The notes: a model not told the origin generated them from the letters alone. A stretch of DNA of 8,695 bases from an uncultured Actinomycetes bacterium (GCA_937862675.1 CALMEC010000454.1:1-8695); one strand, 5' to 3'; positions 1 through 6,057 are shown, counted from the first letter of the stretch. Translations and numbers: made by a program.

Positions 1-1
1 C

Positions 2-304
2 GGCGCGCCCGCGCCTTCGTACACGGCTCCTGCTCCCCCATATGGCGCACCGGCTCCCGCACCAGCGCTGCCTTCCTACACTGCTCCGACTTACGCAGCT
101 CCACAAGCAGCACCTATCGCGCCCGCGCCTTACACGGCAGCGCCGCCCCCAGCTTATTCACCAGCCGCCGTCGGCCCACCGCCGGCATTCGATCCGTATG
201 CCGCCTCGGGCTCGGTCGCACCCGCGCCCGCGCTTCCGGCGGCGCCCCCGCCGGTGCCCGGCGGTCACGGCTGGGTCGCCAGCGGGCCCTCGCCGCCGGG
301 GTAG
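2..304 (+). CDS. C-terminal tail of a Pro/Ala/Tyr-rich protein (5' end outside window)
   Basis: An open frame enters at base 2 and stops at TAG 302-304, giving 100 residues with no start in the window. The visible part is low-complexity: repeated AP, PAPAP, SYTAP, PYG and PPPAY motifs up to about residue 80, then a short tail rich in Gly and Ser. No catalytic motif or membrane segment is visible. Such tails are usually disordered linkers or cytoplasmic/extracellular ends of larger proteins in actinobacteria, so the function lies upstream and cannot be named. Codon use is softer (more T/A in third positions) than in the neighbours, as is common in repeat linkers. The last 40 bp overlap convergently with the end of the decarboxylase-like gene on the other strand. 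I am fairly sure the frame is coding because of the regular peptide repeats; the exact gene identity is unknown. Confidence 0.6.
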   Translation, partial: GAPAPSYTAPAPPYGAPAPAPALPSYTAPTYAAPQAAPIAPAPYTAAPPPAYSPAAVGPPPAFDPYAASGSVAPAPALPAAPPPVPGGHGWVASGPSPPG

Positions 305-942
305 CAGAAGGAGGCCTTGGGCGAGTAGAAGCCCCAGGTCACCTCGAGCGGATCGGCCGGACGCAGGGCGTAGACCGGGTGGTCCGACTGCAGGAACTCC
401 ACCGAGAGGACCTCGAACGGGTCCACCAGGTGCGCGTTGAACGGGTAGAGACCCGATGTGAGGGTGCCCTCGACATCCGTGACGTAGCGGAGCTGCCCGG
501 CACCCCAGACGGCCGGGTCCCCGACGCGCGCCGTGGTGCGGATGAGCGGCTTGCCGTCGGTGGAGGTGGTCGCCGTGAGGATCCCGTTCGCGATCTCGAG
601 GGTCGTCTCGCCGACGCCGGCGGGCACGCCGCGCTCCGCCGCGTACGCCCGCATGTCGGCGTTGGAGTTGAAGTAGTGCGTCCACCAGCGCCCCGGGACG
701 TTGCCGTCCGGTGTGTCATGGCCGCTGAGGTCCGCGCCGCAGTACGTCAGCGAGTAGGCCTCGAAACCCGACGTCTGATCGGTGCTGTCGACGACGTACT
801 GGTTGATGAAGCACTGGTTGTTCGGCGCCATCTCCAGTGCATCCGGGACCAGGGCGCGGACGGCGCCCGGGTCGGCGGGGACCCACGTGTAATAGAGCAT
901 GCGGCTGTCGGTGACCAGCTGCGGTGCTTCGAGTCGAGCCAT
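265..942 (-). CDS. acetoacetate decarboxylase-fold protein, catalytic lysine apparently absent
   Basis: A 225-residue protein of the acetoacetate decarboxylase (ADC)-like fold. The start at 942 is chosen over the in-frame ATG at 975 because AGGAG lies 6 nt before it. Family resemblance is clearest in the N-terminal half: LYYTWVPADPGAVRALVPDALEM (residues 16-38) matches the 'hNREYF...L...VPEPLEI' region of clostridial ADC, and residues 84-111 match the stretch leading to its active site. In true ADC a lysine in a YPKK motif forms the Schiff base; at the equivalent place this protein reads GVPAG (105-109), and I find no substitute lysine nearby. The arginine and glutamate of the ADC pocket also seem absent. 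It may therefore be a related-fold enzyme or binding protein acting on another small keto acid or a hydrophobic ligand. It is monocistronic, divergent from a LacI-family regulator, with an operator over its probable transcription start. No signal peptide; cytosolic. Confidence 0.72.
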   Translation of the reverse strand: MARLEAPQLVTDSRMLYYTWVPADPGAVRALVPDALEMAPNNQCFINQYVVDSTDQTSGFEAYSLTYCGADLSGHDTPDGNVPGRWWTHYFNSNADMRAYAAERGVPAGVGETTLEIANGILTATTSTDGKPLIRTTARVGDPAVWGAGQLRYVTDVEGTLTSGLYPFNAHLVDPFEVLSVEFLQSDHPVYALRPADPLEVTWGFYSPKASFCYPGGEGPLATQP

Positions 943-978
943 GTCGTTCTCCTGTTCTTCCTGCGAGATGCCCAAATG

Positions 979-992
979 CCTAACCGTTTAGG
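979..992. promoter_or_regulatory. LacI-family operator 1 (CCTAACCGTTTAGG)
   Basis: A 14-bp palindrome with one mismatched pair and a central CpG, the usual shape of LacI-family operators. It lies immediately downstream of the -10 element of the decarboxylase-fold gene, so binding there would block transcription. It shares the CTAA-CG-TTAG core with the second palindrome at 1071-1082. The adjacent divergent LacI-type regulator is the natural ligand; this is inferred from position. Confidence 0.65.
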
Positions 993-999
993 TGCGGGG

Positions 1000-1028
1000 A
1001 CCCTACTCCTCCTGGCAACCGTCGACAA
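1000..1028 (-). promoter_or_regulatory. probable promoter of the decarboxylase-fold gene
   Basis: Read on the minus strand, TTGTCG (1023-1028) and TAGGGT (1000-1005) are separated by exactly 17 bp, a good sigma-70-type arrangement. Transcription would begin around 993, at the edge of the palindrome at 979-992, about 50 nt before the chosen start codon. Confidence 0.5.
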
Positions 1029-1070
1029 GCCACCGCCGACGATTTCGCATCCTTTCGATGAATGCGGCTC

Positions 1071-1082
1071 CTAACGCGTTAG
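1071..1082. promoter_or_regulatory. LacI-family operator 2 (CTAACGCGTTAG)
   Basis: A perfect 12-bp palindrome with a central CpG, 19 bp before the regulator's start codon. It probably serves autoregulation. The centres of the two operators lie 91 bp apart, so the two sites could be bound independently or bridged by a dimer of dimers. No clear -10/-35 pair for the regulator could be placed around it. Confidence 0.65.
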
Positions 1083-1101
1083 TTCTGCCAAGATACGCGC
1101 C

Positions 1102-2067
1102 ATGGCGTCCACCGGCAACTCGCGTCGATCACCAACGCTCCGCGACGTCGCCCAGGCCGCCGGGGTCTCCATCTGGACCGCCTCCAACACCTTCAGCAAT
1201 CCGCAGCGCGTCGCGGCGCCGACCCGCCAGCGCGTCCTGGAGGCCGCGAACGCCCTGGACTACGCGGGCCCCAACCCGACGGCGCGGACCCTCGCCCTCG
1301 GCCGCACGCGCATGCTCGCGCTGTGGAGCGACGCCGATGCCCGTGACCTCCTCGGGGACCCGGTGGGAACGCTGATCACCCAGGGGATCGTCGACGCGTG
1401 CGACGGCGCCGGCATGTCCCTGGTCATCGCGGGGCGGACGCTCGATCTCCCCGTGGACGGATACATCCGCTACCGCCCGCCCGCCGGCGACGTACCGCGT
1501 GGCCACTCGGTGTCCATCGAGGCCGTCGAGCCGGACGACCGGCCGAACGTCCGGGTCGACCTGACCCAGGCCGTCGGGATGCTCGCCCGCCACCTCCGGG
1601 AGCTCGGGCACCGGCGAATCGCCATTCTCTCCACCCCGGAACTGGCCTATCGCCTGGGAGACCTCGTCCCGGAGGACATCGCGGACCACGTGGTCGTCTA
1701 CGAGAGCCGCGCGCAGGGCGGATGGCCCGACCGGGCGGCGGGCGAGGCGGTCGCACGCGCGGCGCTGGCCGTGTCCCCCCGCCCCACCGGCCTGCTCGCC
1801 CTGTCCGACGCGCTTGCCCTCGGCGCGCTGGAGGCCGCCCACCGCGTCGGCCTGCGCAGCCCCCAGGACATCTCGATCGCCGGCATCGACGATGTCCCCG
1901 GCTCCGACGCGGTCGGCCTGACGACCGTGGTCGTCCCCTACCGCCCGATGGGAGAACTCGCCGGGACGATCCTCATCGAGAGCATCTCGGGCGAGATCTC
2001 CACGGTCCCGCGGGAGCTGCCGGTGGCGCTGGCTATCCGGCGGACGACGGGGCCGCCCACGGCGTGA
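1102..2067 (+). CDS. LacI-family transcriptional regulator
   Basis: A 321-residue repressor with the standard two-part layout. Residues 12-35 form the helix-turn-helix (TLRDVAQAAGVS, then recognition helix IWTASNTFSNP), followed by APTRQRVLEAANALDYAGPN and the hinge ARTLALGRT (61-69). The rest is a periplasmic-binding-protein-like effector domain with recognisable blocks: ELGHRRIAIL about 165-174, GLLALSDALALGALEAAHRVGLRSPQDISIAGIDD about 230-264. The recognition helix has WTAS where most members have ATVS, as seen in an actinobacterial subgroup. At 321 residues it is slightly short, the loss falling in the first half of the effector domain around residues 115-135. The ATG at 1102 has no convincing ribosome site; the frame starts just before the HTH, which supports it. 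The likely target is the divergent decarboxylase-fold gene plus itself, through the palindromes at 979-992 and 1071-1082. The ligand cannot be read from sequence. Its 3' end overlaps the convergent monooxygenase gene by 35 bp. Confidence 0.9.
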   Translation: MASTGNSRRSPTLRDVAQAAGVSIWTASNTFSNPQRVAAPTRQRVLEAANALDYAGPNPTARTLALGRTRMLALWSDADARDLLGDPVGTLITQGIVDACDGAGMSLVIAGRTLDLPVDGYIRYRPPAGDVPRGHSVSIEAVEPDDRPNVRVDLTQAVGMLARHLRELGHRRIAILSTPELAYRLGDLVPEDIADHVVVYESRAQGGWPDRAAGEAVARAALAVSPRPTGLLALSDALALGALEAAHRVGLRSPQDISIAGIDDVPGSDAVGLTTVVVPYRPMGELAGTILIESISGEISTVPRELPVALAIRRTTGPPTA

Positions 2068-3058
2068 GCCCCATGGCGGCGGCGATCTGCTCGTAGGAAC
2101 GCCGGCGTGCCTGGTGATCGTGGACCAGCGTCATCACCATGAGCTCGTCGGCGCCGGTCTCTCCGGCGAGTCCGGTCAGCCGCGCGGCCACCTCCGGCCC
2201 GTTCCCCAGCACCTGCGCCCGAAGATATCGGCGGAGCTGGTCCGACTCGGCCTCGTTCCAGGCATGTGCCTCCGCCTCCGCGGGACTCGGCAGCTTGCCC
2301 GGACGCCCCTGGCGCATCCGGACGACGCCGAGTCCCATGGACATCGCCAGGGAACGGGCCTCCGCCTCGTCCCCGGCCGCGATCGCGGACACCGCGAGGA
2401 TCGCGTACGGCCGGGCGAGGTGGCCTGACGGGCGGAACTCGTCACGGTAACGGGCCATCACCGACACGGCTCCGCGCGGATTCATGTGCCGGGCGAATGC
2501 GAACCCCATGCCGAAGGCGGCGGCGACGGACGCCCCGTACTCGCTGGACCCCAGGATCCAGATCGGCGGCAGCACGACCTCGGAGGGCTCCGCCCGCACG
2601 TGGCGGAACGGGTGGTCGTCCGGGAAGCCCTCGTCCGCGAACGCGAGCAGCTCGGCCAGCTGGTGCGGGAAGTCCTCGCTGGGCACCCCCCGGCGCAGTG
2701 CGTGCGCCGTGATCGGATCGGTCCCGGGTGCGCGGCCGAGCCCGAGGTCGATGCGCCCCGGGTGCAGCACCTCGAGGAGACGGAAGGCCTCCGCCACGTG
2801 CAGCGGGCTGTGGTTGGGCAGCATGATGCCGCCCGAGCCGACGCGCAGGCGGGTGGTGGCCGCCGCCACGTGGCCGATCATGCCCTCCGGCGCCGGGCAG
2901 GCCATGCCCGGCGTGTTGTGGTGCTCGGCCAGCCAGTAGCGCTCGTAGCCCAGCCGATCCGCCAGCTGCGCGAGATCGATGGTGGCGCGGACCGCGTCGC
3001 CCGGGTTTTTCCCGGACGGGACCGGGGCGAGATCGAGGACGGACACGGGGATCGCCAT
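2033..3058 (-). CDS. LLM-class flavin-dependent monooxygenase (luciferase-like)
   Basis: A 341-residue single-domain TIM-barrel flavoenzyme of the bacterial luciferase-like superfamily, in the YhbW/MsnO8-like group of about 330 residues. Supporting motifs: the start VSVLDLAPV (5-13), RYWLAEHHNTPG (40-51), the flavin-region block LRVGSGGIMLPNHSPLHVAE (71-90), and PGRIDLGLGRAPGTD (100-114). The C-terminal part has the usual ADELMVMTLVHDH-type strand before the last helix. Members use reduced FMN and oxygen to oxidise small organic substrates; the substrate here is unknown, and no flavin reductase is nearby. The stop (TAG) lies inside the last codons of the convergent LacI gene. No Shine-Dalgarno precedes the ATG at 3058, but a TAGCCT hexamer ends 7 nt before it, so a leaderless transcript is possible. 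It appears monocistronic and divergent from the RAM-trpDCF operon. Confidence 0.88.
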   Translation of the reverse strand: MAIPVSVLDLAPVPSGKNPGDAVRATIDLAQLADRLGYERYWLAEHHNTPGMACPAPEGMIGHVAAATTRLRVGSGGIMLPNHSPLHVAEAFRLLEVLHPGRIDLGLGRAPGTDPITAHALRRGVPSEDFPHQLAELLAFADEGFPDDHPFRHVRAEPSEVVLPPIWILGSSEYGASVAAAFGMGFAFARHMNPRGAVSVMARYRDEFRPSGHLARPYAILAVSAIAAGDEAEARSLAMSMGLGVVRMRQGRPGKLPSPAEAEAHAWNEAESDQLRRYLRAQVLGNGPEVAARLTGLAGETGADELMVMTLVHDHQARRRSYEQIAAAMGLTPWAAPSSAG

Positions 3059-3122
3059 TCGCCGAAGGCTACCCGGCGCCCGCGGCAGGCCGACCCGGGG
3101 ACGCGTCGGTGTGGCGGAATCC

Positions 3123-3151
3123 TTGCGTTACGCCCCCGACTGCTGTGGAAT
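3123..3151 (+). promoter_or_regulatory. probable promoter of the RAM-trpDCF operon
   Basis: TTGCGT (3123-3128) and TGGAAT (3146-3151) are spaced by 17 bp and lie 30 nt before the ribosome site GAGGAGG (3169-3175). The implied leader is only about 20-25 nt, too short for a Trp-codon leader peptide or attenuator, so control by attenuation is unlikely. Confidence 0.4.
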
Positions 3152-3180
3152 GACGGTATGCCGGCATCGAGGAGGCCATG

Positions 3181-3423
3181 ATGGTGACAGCGATCGTCCT
3201 GATGAACACCGAGCGGGGTGAGGTCGCCCGCGTCGCCCGCGCGATCGGTCAGGTTCCCGAGGCCACGGAGGTCCACTCCGTGACCGGGCCGTACGACCTC
3301 GTGGTCAAGGTCCAGGTCGAGGAGTACGAGCTGATGGCCGAGGTCATCACCGAGAAGCTCGGCCAGATCGAGGGCGTGCTTGACACCGAGACGCTGATGG
3401 CGTTCCGCACCTACAAGTTCTAG
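3181..3423 (+). CDS. stand-alone Lrp/AsnC ligand-binding (RAM) domain protein
   Basis: An 80-residue protein made only of the RAM (regulation of amino-acid metabolism) domain of Lrp/AsnC regulators, without the DNA-binding half. It shows the alternating strand-helix pattern: MVTAIVLMNT strand, helix 12-24, then VHSVTGPYDLVVKVQV (31-46) with the conserved G-x-Y/F-D turn at 36-39, a helix at about 48-63, and the closing TLMAFRTYKF. RAM domains bind amino acids and assemble into dimers or rings. AGGAGG at 3170-3175 sits 5 nt before ATG 3181, so this start is preferred over ATG 3178, which is only 2 nt away. It is the first gene of the operon, 9 nt before trpD. RAM proteins beside trpD are, as far as I recall, common in actinobacteria, and a role as tryptophan sensor or enzyme modulator is inferred, not shown. 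Confidence 0.85.
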   Translation: MVTAIVLMNTERGEVARVARAIGQVPEATEVHSVTGPYDLVVKVQVEEYELMAEVITEKLGQIEGVLDTETLMAFRTYKF

Positions 3424-3432
3424 GAGGGATCC

Positions 3433-4461
3433 GTGTCCACGCTCTACCGCAGCAGCCTCGCCAAGCTCACCCAGAATCAGGACCTCAGCGAACGCGAGGT
3501 CGTGGACTTCGTCGAGGCGATGCGCGACGACACGGTGACCGAGGCGCAGATCGCCGGTTTCCTCGTCGCCCTCCTCATGAAGGGCCCCAGCATCGACGAG
3601 GTGGCCTACATCGCCCGTGCAATGCGCGCCAACTGCGTGCAGATCGAGCCCGAGGTGGACGGGGACCTGATCGACATGTGCGGCACCGGCGGCGGGCTGA
3701 CCACGTTCAACGTCAGCACGGCGAACTCGATCCTGACGGCCGCCGCGGGCGCGCCCGTCGCAAAGCACGGCAGCCGCAGCATCTCCTCCTCGTCCGGGAG
3801 CGCGGACGCACTGGAGGCGCTGGGGATCAAGGTCGAGATCGCCCCGGACGACGGTCGTCGGCTGATCGAGCAGGTGGGCTGGAGCTTTCTCTACGCGCCG
3901 GCGTTCCACCCGATCATGCTGAAGGTGTTCTTCCCGGAGCAGGCGCTCGGCATCAAGACGATCTTCTTCACGATCATCGGCCCGCTCATCAACCCGGCCG
4001 GGGCGCCCCGCCACCTGCTGGGCGTGTACCAGCCGGGCCTCGTCCCGATGGTCGCCGAGGTCGTCGCCCAGCTCGACATGAAGCACGTGATCGTCGTCCA
4101 CGGGCTCGACGGCCTGGACGAGATCTCCCTGCTGGGACGGACCTCGGTCGCCGAGGTCCGGGGCGACTCCGTGGATCGCTACGAGATCGCACCCGAGGAC
4201 TTCGGCTTCTCCCGCTGCTCGCTGGAGGACGTGCAGGGCGGTTCGCCCGAGTACAACGCGGACGTCATCCGCCGGATCTTCGCCGGCGAGGAGGAGGGAC
4301 CGATGCGCGACTTCCTGCTCCTCAACAACGGGTTCGCCCTCTACGCGTCCGGCCTCGTCGACAGCCCGGAGAAGGGCATCGCGCTGGGACGCGAGACGCT
4401 GGAGTCCGGAGCAGCGGCACGGAAGCTCGAGGAGATCGCCGAGGCCTCAAACGCCCTCTGA
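3433..4461 (+). CDS. trpD: anthranilate phosphoribosyltransferase, divergent type
   Basis: TrpD transfers the phosphoribosyl group of PRPP to anthranilate, the second step from chorismate to tryptophan. The 342-residue length is normal. Start GTG 3433 follows AGGAGGG with 5-6 nt spacing. The N-terminal helical domain (1-70) is followed by the nucleoside-phosphorylase class III-type catalytic domain: MCGTGGGLTTFNVST (82-96), VAKHGSRSISSSSGSADALEALG (109-131), HPIM (159-162), LGIKTIFFTIIGPLINPAG (172-190), VVHGLDGLDEIS (221-232). PRPP/metal residues are kept (GTGG, NVST, K111-H112, D229-E230). Against the canonical motifs from memory it differs: GTGGDG becomes GTGGGL with one residue fewer; KHGN becomes KHGS (S114); and the VRxxLG arginine that contacts anthranilate is Glu (E169, PEQALG). 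This may mark a lineage shared with some archaea or a changed acceptor. It is coupled to trpC with one base between them. Confidence 0.85.
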   Translation: MSTLYRSSLAKLTQNQDLSEREVVDFVEAMRDDTVTEAQIAGFLVALLMKGPSIDEVAYIARAMRANCVQIEPEVDGDLIDMCGTGGGLTTFNVSTANSILTAAAGAPVAKHGSRSISSSSGSADALEALGIKVEIAPDDGRRLIEQVGWSFLYAPAFHPIMLKVFFPEQALGIKTIFFTIIGPLINPAGAPRHLLGVYQPGLVPMVAEVVAQLDMKHVIVVHGLDGLDEISLLGRTSVAEVRGDSVDRYEIAPEDFGFSRCSLEDVQGGSPEYNADVIRRIFAGEEEGPMRDFLLLNNGFALYASGLVDSPEKGIALGRETLESGAAARKLEEIAEASNAL

Positions 4462-4462
4462 C

Positions 4463-5170
4463 ATGACCGGCATGGTCGACAGCATCCGTGCCCGTCAGCG
4501 CGCCGGTCACATGCCCGTCATCGCGGAGATCAAGGTGCGCTCGCCGAAGGAGGGCCCTCTCCTTCGCGGACGGGATCCCGTCGACCTGGCGAGGGCATAC
4601 GAGGCCGGCGGCGCCGCGGGCATCTCGGTGGTCACCGAGCCGCACGACTTCGGCGGCTCGGTCGACATCATCCGCCGGATCCGGGGCGTGACCGGCCTGC
4701 CGATCCTCCGCAAGGACTTCCCCCGCTCCACCGTGGATGTCGACACGACGGTGGAGGCCGGCGCGCAGGTGCTGCTCCTCACGGTGAAGATGCTCGATCC
4801 CGAGGGGTTCGCGGACCTCCACGCGCGGGCCCTCGACTCCGGGCTGGAGACACTCGTCGAGGTCGGTTCCGACGCCGATATCGGACGCCTCCGCGAGATG
4901 GGCATCGCCCCCAGCATCGTGGGCATCAACAATCGCGACATCGCGATCGGCGAGACCGACGACGGCGACGTCGGACGGACGGAGGGTCTGGCCGAGGCGG
5001 TCCCGCAGGATGCTCCGCTTCTCAGCGAGAGCGCGATCTCGACGGCCGACGACGCCCGCCGTGCGCGCGACGCCGGAGCCGACGCGGTGCTCGTCGGGAC
5101 GGCGATCCTCCAGGCGGACGACCCCACCGCGAAGGTGCGGGAGCTGGTGGCGATCGGCTGGCCGCGGTGA
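4463..5170 (+). CDS. trpC: indole-3-glycerol phosphate synthase, short divergent form
   Basis: TrpC closes and decarboxylates CdRP to indole-3-glycerol phosphate. The 235-residue TIM barrel keeps every catalytic position I can align: E22 and K24 (AEIKVRSPKEG), K84 (LRKDF), E133 (LVEV), N156 and R158 (GINNRD), E189-S190 (LLSESAIS). It is shorter than the usual 250-270 because the first barrel strand begins at residue 18, so the N-terminal helices that normally cover the active site are missing or reduced to a few residues. Other departures are SPSKG to SPKEG, and SESGI to SESAI. The ATG at 4463 starts one base after the trpD stop and has no ribosome site of its own, which suggests translational coupling; ATG 4472 is a possible alternative. 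The last four bases overlap the trpF start (GTGA). Confidence 0.87.
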   Translation: MTGMVDSIRARQRAGHMPVIAEIKVRSPKEGPLLRGRDPVDLARAYEAGGAAGISVVTEPHDFGGSVDIIRRIRGVTGLPILRKDFPRSTVDVDTTVEAGAQVLLLTVKMLDPEGFADLHARALDSGLETLVEVGSDADIGRLREMGIAPSIVGINNRDIAIGETDDGDVGRTEGLAEAVPQDAPLLSESAISTADDARRARDAGADAVLVGTAILQADDPTAKVRELVAIGWPR

Positions 5171-5835
5171 CGCTGGTCAAGATCTGCGGCATCACCCACC
5201 CCGACGATGCCGACGCGGCGGTGCAGGCCGGGGCGGACCGCCTCGGCTTCGTCGTGGAGTATCCGCTCCCGGTCCCGTGGAACCTGAGCATCGACACCGC
5301 GGCATCCCTCATGGCGCGTGTCCCCGACGACGTGGCCACGGTCGCCGTCGTCGGCGGCAACGCCGACACGCTCCTGGAGATCATCCGGCGCACGGGACCG
5401 ACCCTGATCCAACTGCACGCGGACGAGCCCCCCGATGTCGTCGAGGCGGTCGCGGCGACCGGCATCCCGGTGCTGAAGGCCCTCCGTGCGCACACGGGCG
5501 AGCCGATCGGCCGGGCGTCCACCTGGATCGCGACGGCGCGGCGCTTCGTCGACGCGGGTGCGTCCGAGATCCTCCTGGACTCCCACAGCGCCGAACGCCC
5601 GGCCGGCACGGGTCACGCGTTCGACTGGGAGATCGCCGCGGCCGTGGTGGACGCGATCGACGTCCCTGTGGTCCTGGCGGGAGGACTGACCCCCGAGACC
5701 GTCGCCAGGGCCGTCACGGCCGTCCGCCCGGCGTGCGTCGACGTCATCACGGGCGTCACGCAGACCGGCGACCGGAAGGATCCCGGTCTCATGGCCGCGT
5801 TCGTGGCCGGCGTGAGGGGTGTGACGGAGACCTGA
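5167..5835 (+). CDS. trpF: phosphoribosylanthranilate isomerase, divergent type
   Basis: TrpF performs the Amadori rearrangement of phosphoribosylanthranilate to CdRP, the step between TrpD and TrpC. The 222-residue TIM barrel has the catalytic cysteine in KICGIT (C7), the aspartate in LLDS (D138), GTGHAFDW (147-154), LAGGLTPETV (170-179) and VDVITGV...GDRKD (191-205) for phosphate binding. The loop after strand 2 reads GFVVEYPLPVPWNLS (27-41) where typical members have GFVF..SPR.VS, so the arginine that holds the substrate carboxylate is not evident. The usual SGVE near the end is TGVT. The GTG start overlaps the trpC stop by 4 bases, placing it last in the operon. Many actinobacteria lack trpF and use bifunctional PriA instead, so a separate trpF is notable; whether priA is also present cannot be seen here. 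Confidence 0.85.
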   Translation: MTLVKICGITHPDDADAAVQAGADRLGFVVEYPLPVPWNLSIDTAASLMARVPDDVATVAVVGGNADTLLEIIRRTGPTLIQLHADEPPDVVEAVAATGIPVLKALRAHTGEPIGRASTWIATARRFVDAGASEILLDSHSAERPAGTGHAFDWEIAAAVVDAIDVPVVLAGGLTPETVARAVTAVRPACVDVITGVTQTGDRKDPGLMAAFVAGVRGVTET

Positions 5836-5921
5836 GCCGAGGCACATCGATTCCCATCGCCCTCATCGGCGGGGCACGGTTTACGCCGCATCATGAGCCC
5901 TCCGGGAGTCCGGACAGCGCC

Positions 5922-5937
5922 GATCTCGCGCGAGATC
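5922..5937. repeat. perfect 16-bp palindrome (GATCTCGCGCGAGATC)
   Basis: A gapless perfect inverted repeat in the non-coding space after trpF, 85 bp past its stop. It has no loop, so it is not a terminator hairpin in itself; it could be a protein-binding site. It may also be chance in GC-rich DNA. The rest of 5836-5974 shows nothing else I can name. Confidence 0.4.
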
Positions 5938-5974
5938 CTGCTCCGGCACGACTCACGTCGCGCCCTTCAAATGT

Positions 5975-6013
5975 GTTCCGGGGTGGCGAGCTCTCGGCCC
6001 ACCACCCCGGAAC
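5975..6013. terminator. long hairpin between convergent genes, probable bidirectional terminator
   Basis: GTTCCGGGGTGG (5975-5986) and CCACCCCGGAAC (6002-6013) form a perfect 12-bp stem around a 15-nt loop. It stands between the end of the trp operon on the plus strand and the end of the collagen-like gene on the minus strand, 45 bp from the latter. There is no U-run on either side, as is usual for actinobacterial terminators. It could serve both transcription units. Confidence 0.7.
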
Positions 6014-6057
6014 GGAACATCCGACGACCTCGCGGTCGTTCTGTCAGATCGGTCGCG

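Noticed and set aside
379..1074. Plus-strand open frame opposite the decarboxylase-fold gene and across the operator region
   Set aside because: It spans a promoter/operator region, has no ribosome site and shows only antisense-type Arg/Asp/Val-rich composition.
3059..3180. Possible Trp attenuator or T-box leader before the RAM-trpDCF operon
   Set aside because: The leader after the proposed promoter is only about 20-25 nt, and there is no Trp-codon peptide, T-box motif or terminator hairpin.
2878..4101. 407-codon open frame on the minus strand opposite the RAM protein and trpD
   Set aside because: It is a GC-rich antisense shadow: its codons mirror conserved TrpD motifs, the composition is Asp/His/Arg/Gly-heavy and no ribosome site or family motif is present.
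4507..5847. 446-codon open frame on the minus strand opposite trpC and trpF
   Set aside because: The plus-strand genes have clear catalytic motifs and operon spacing; the antisense product is low-complexity without recognisable domains.
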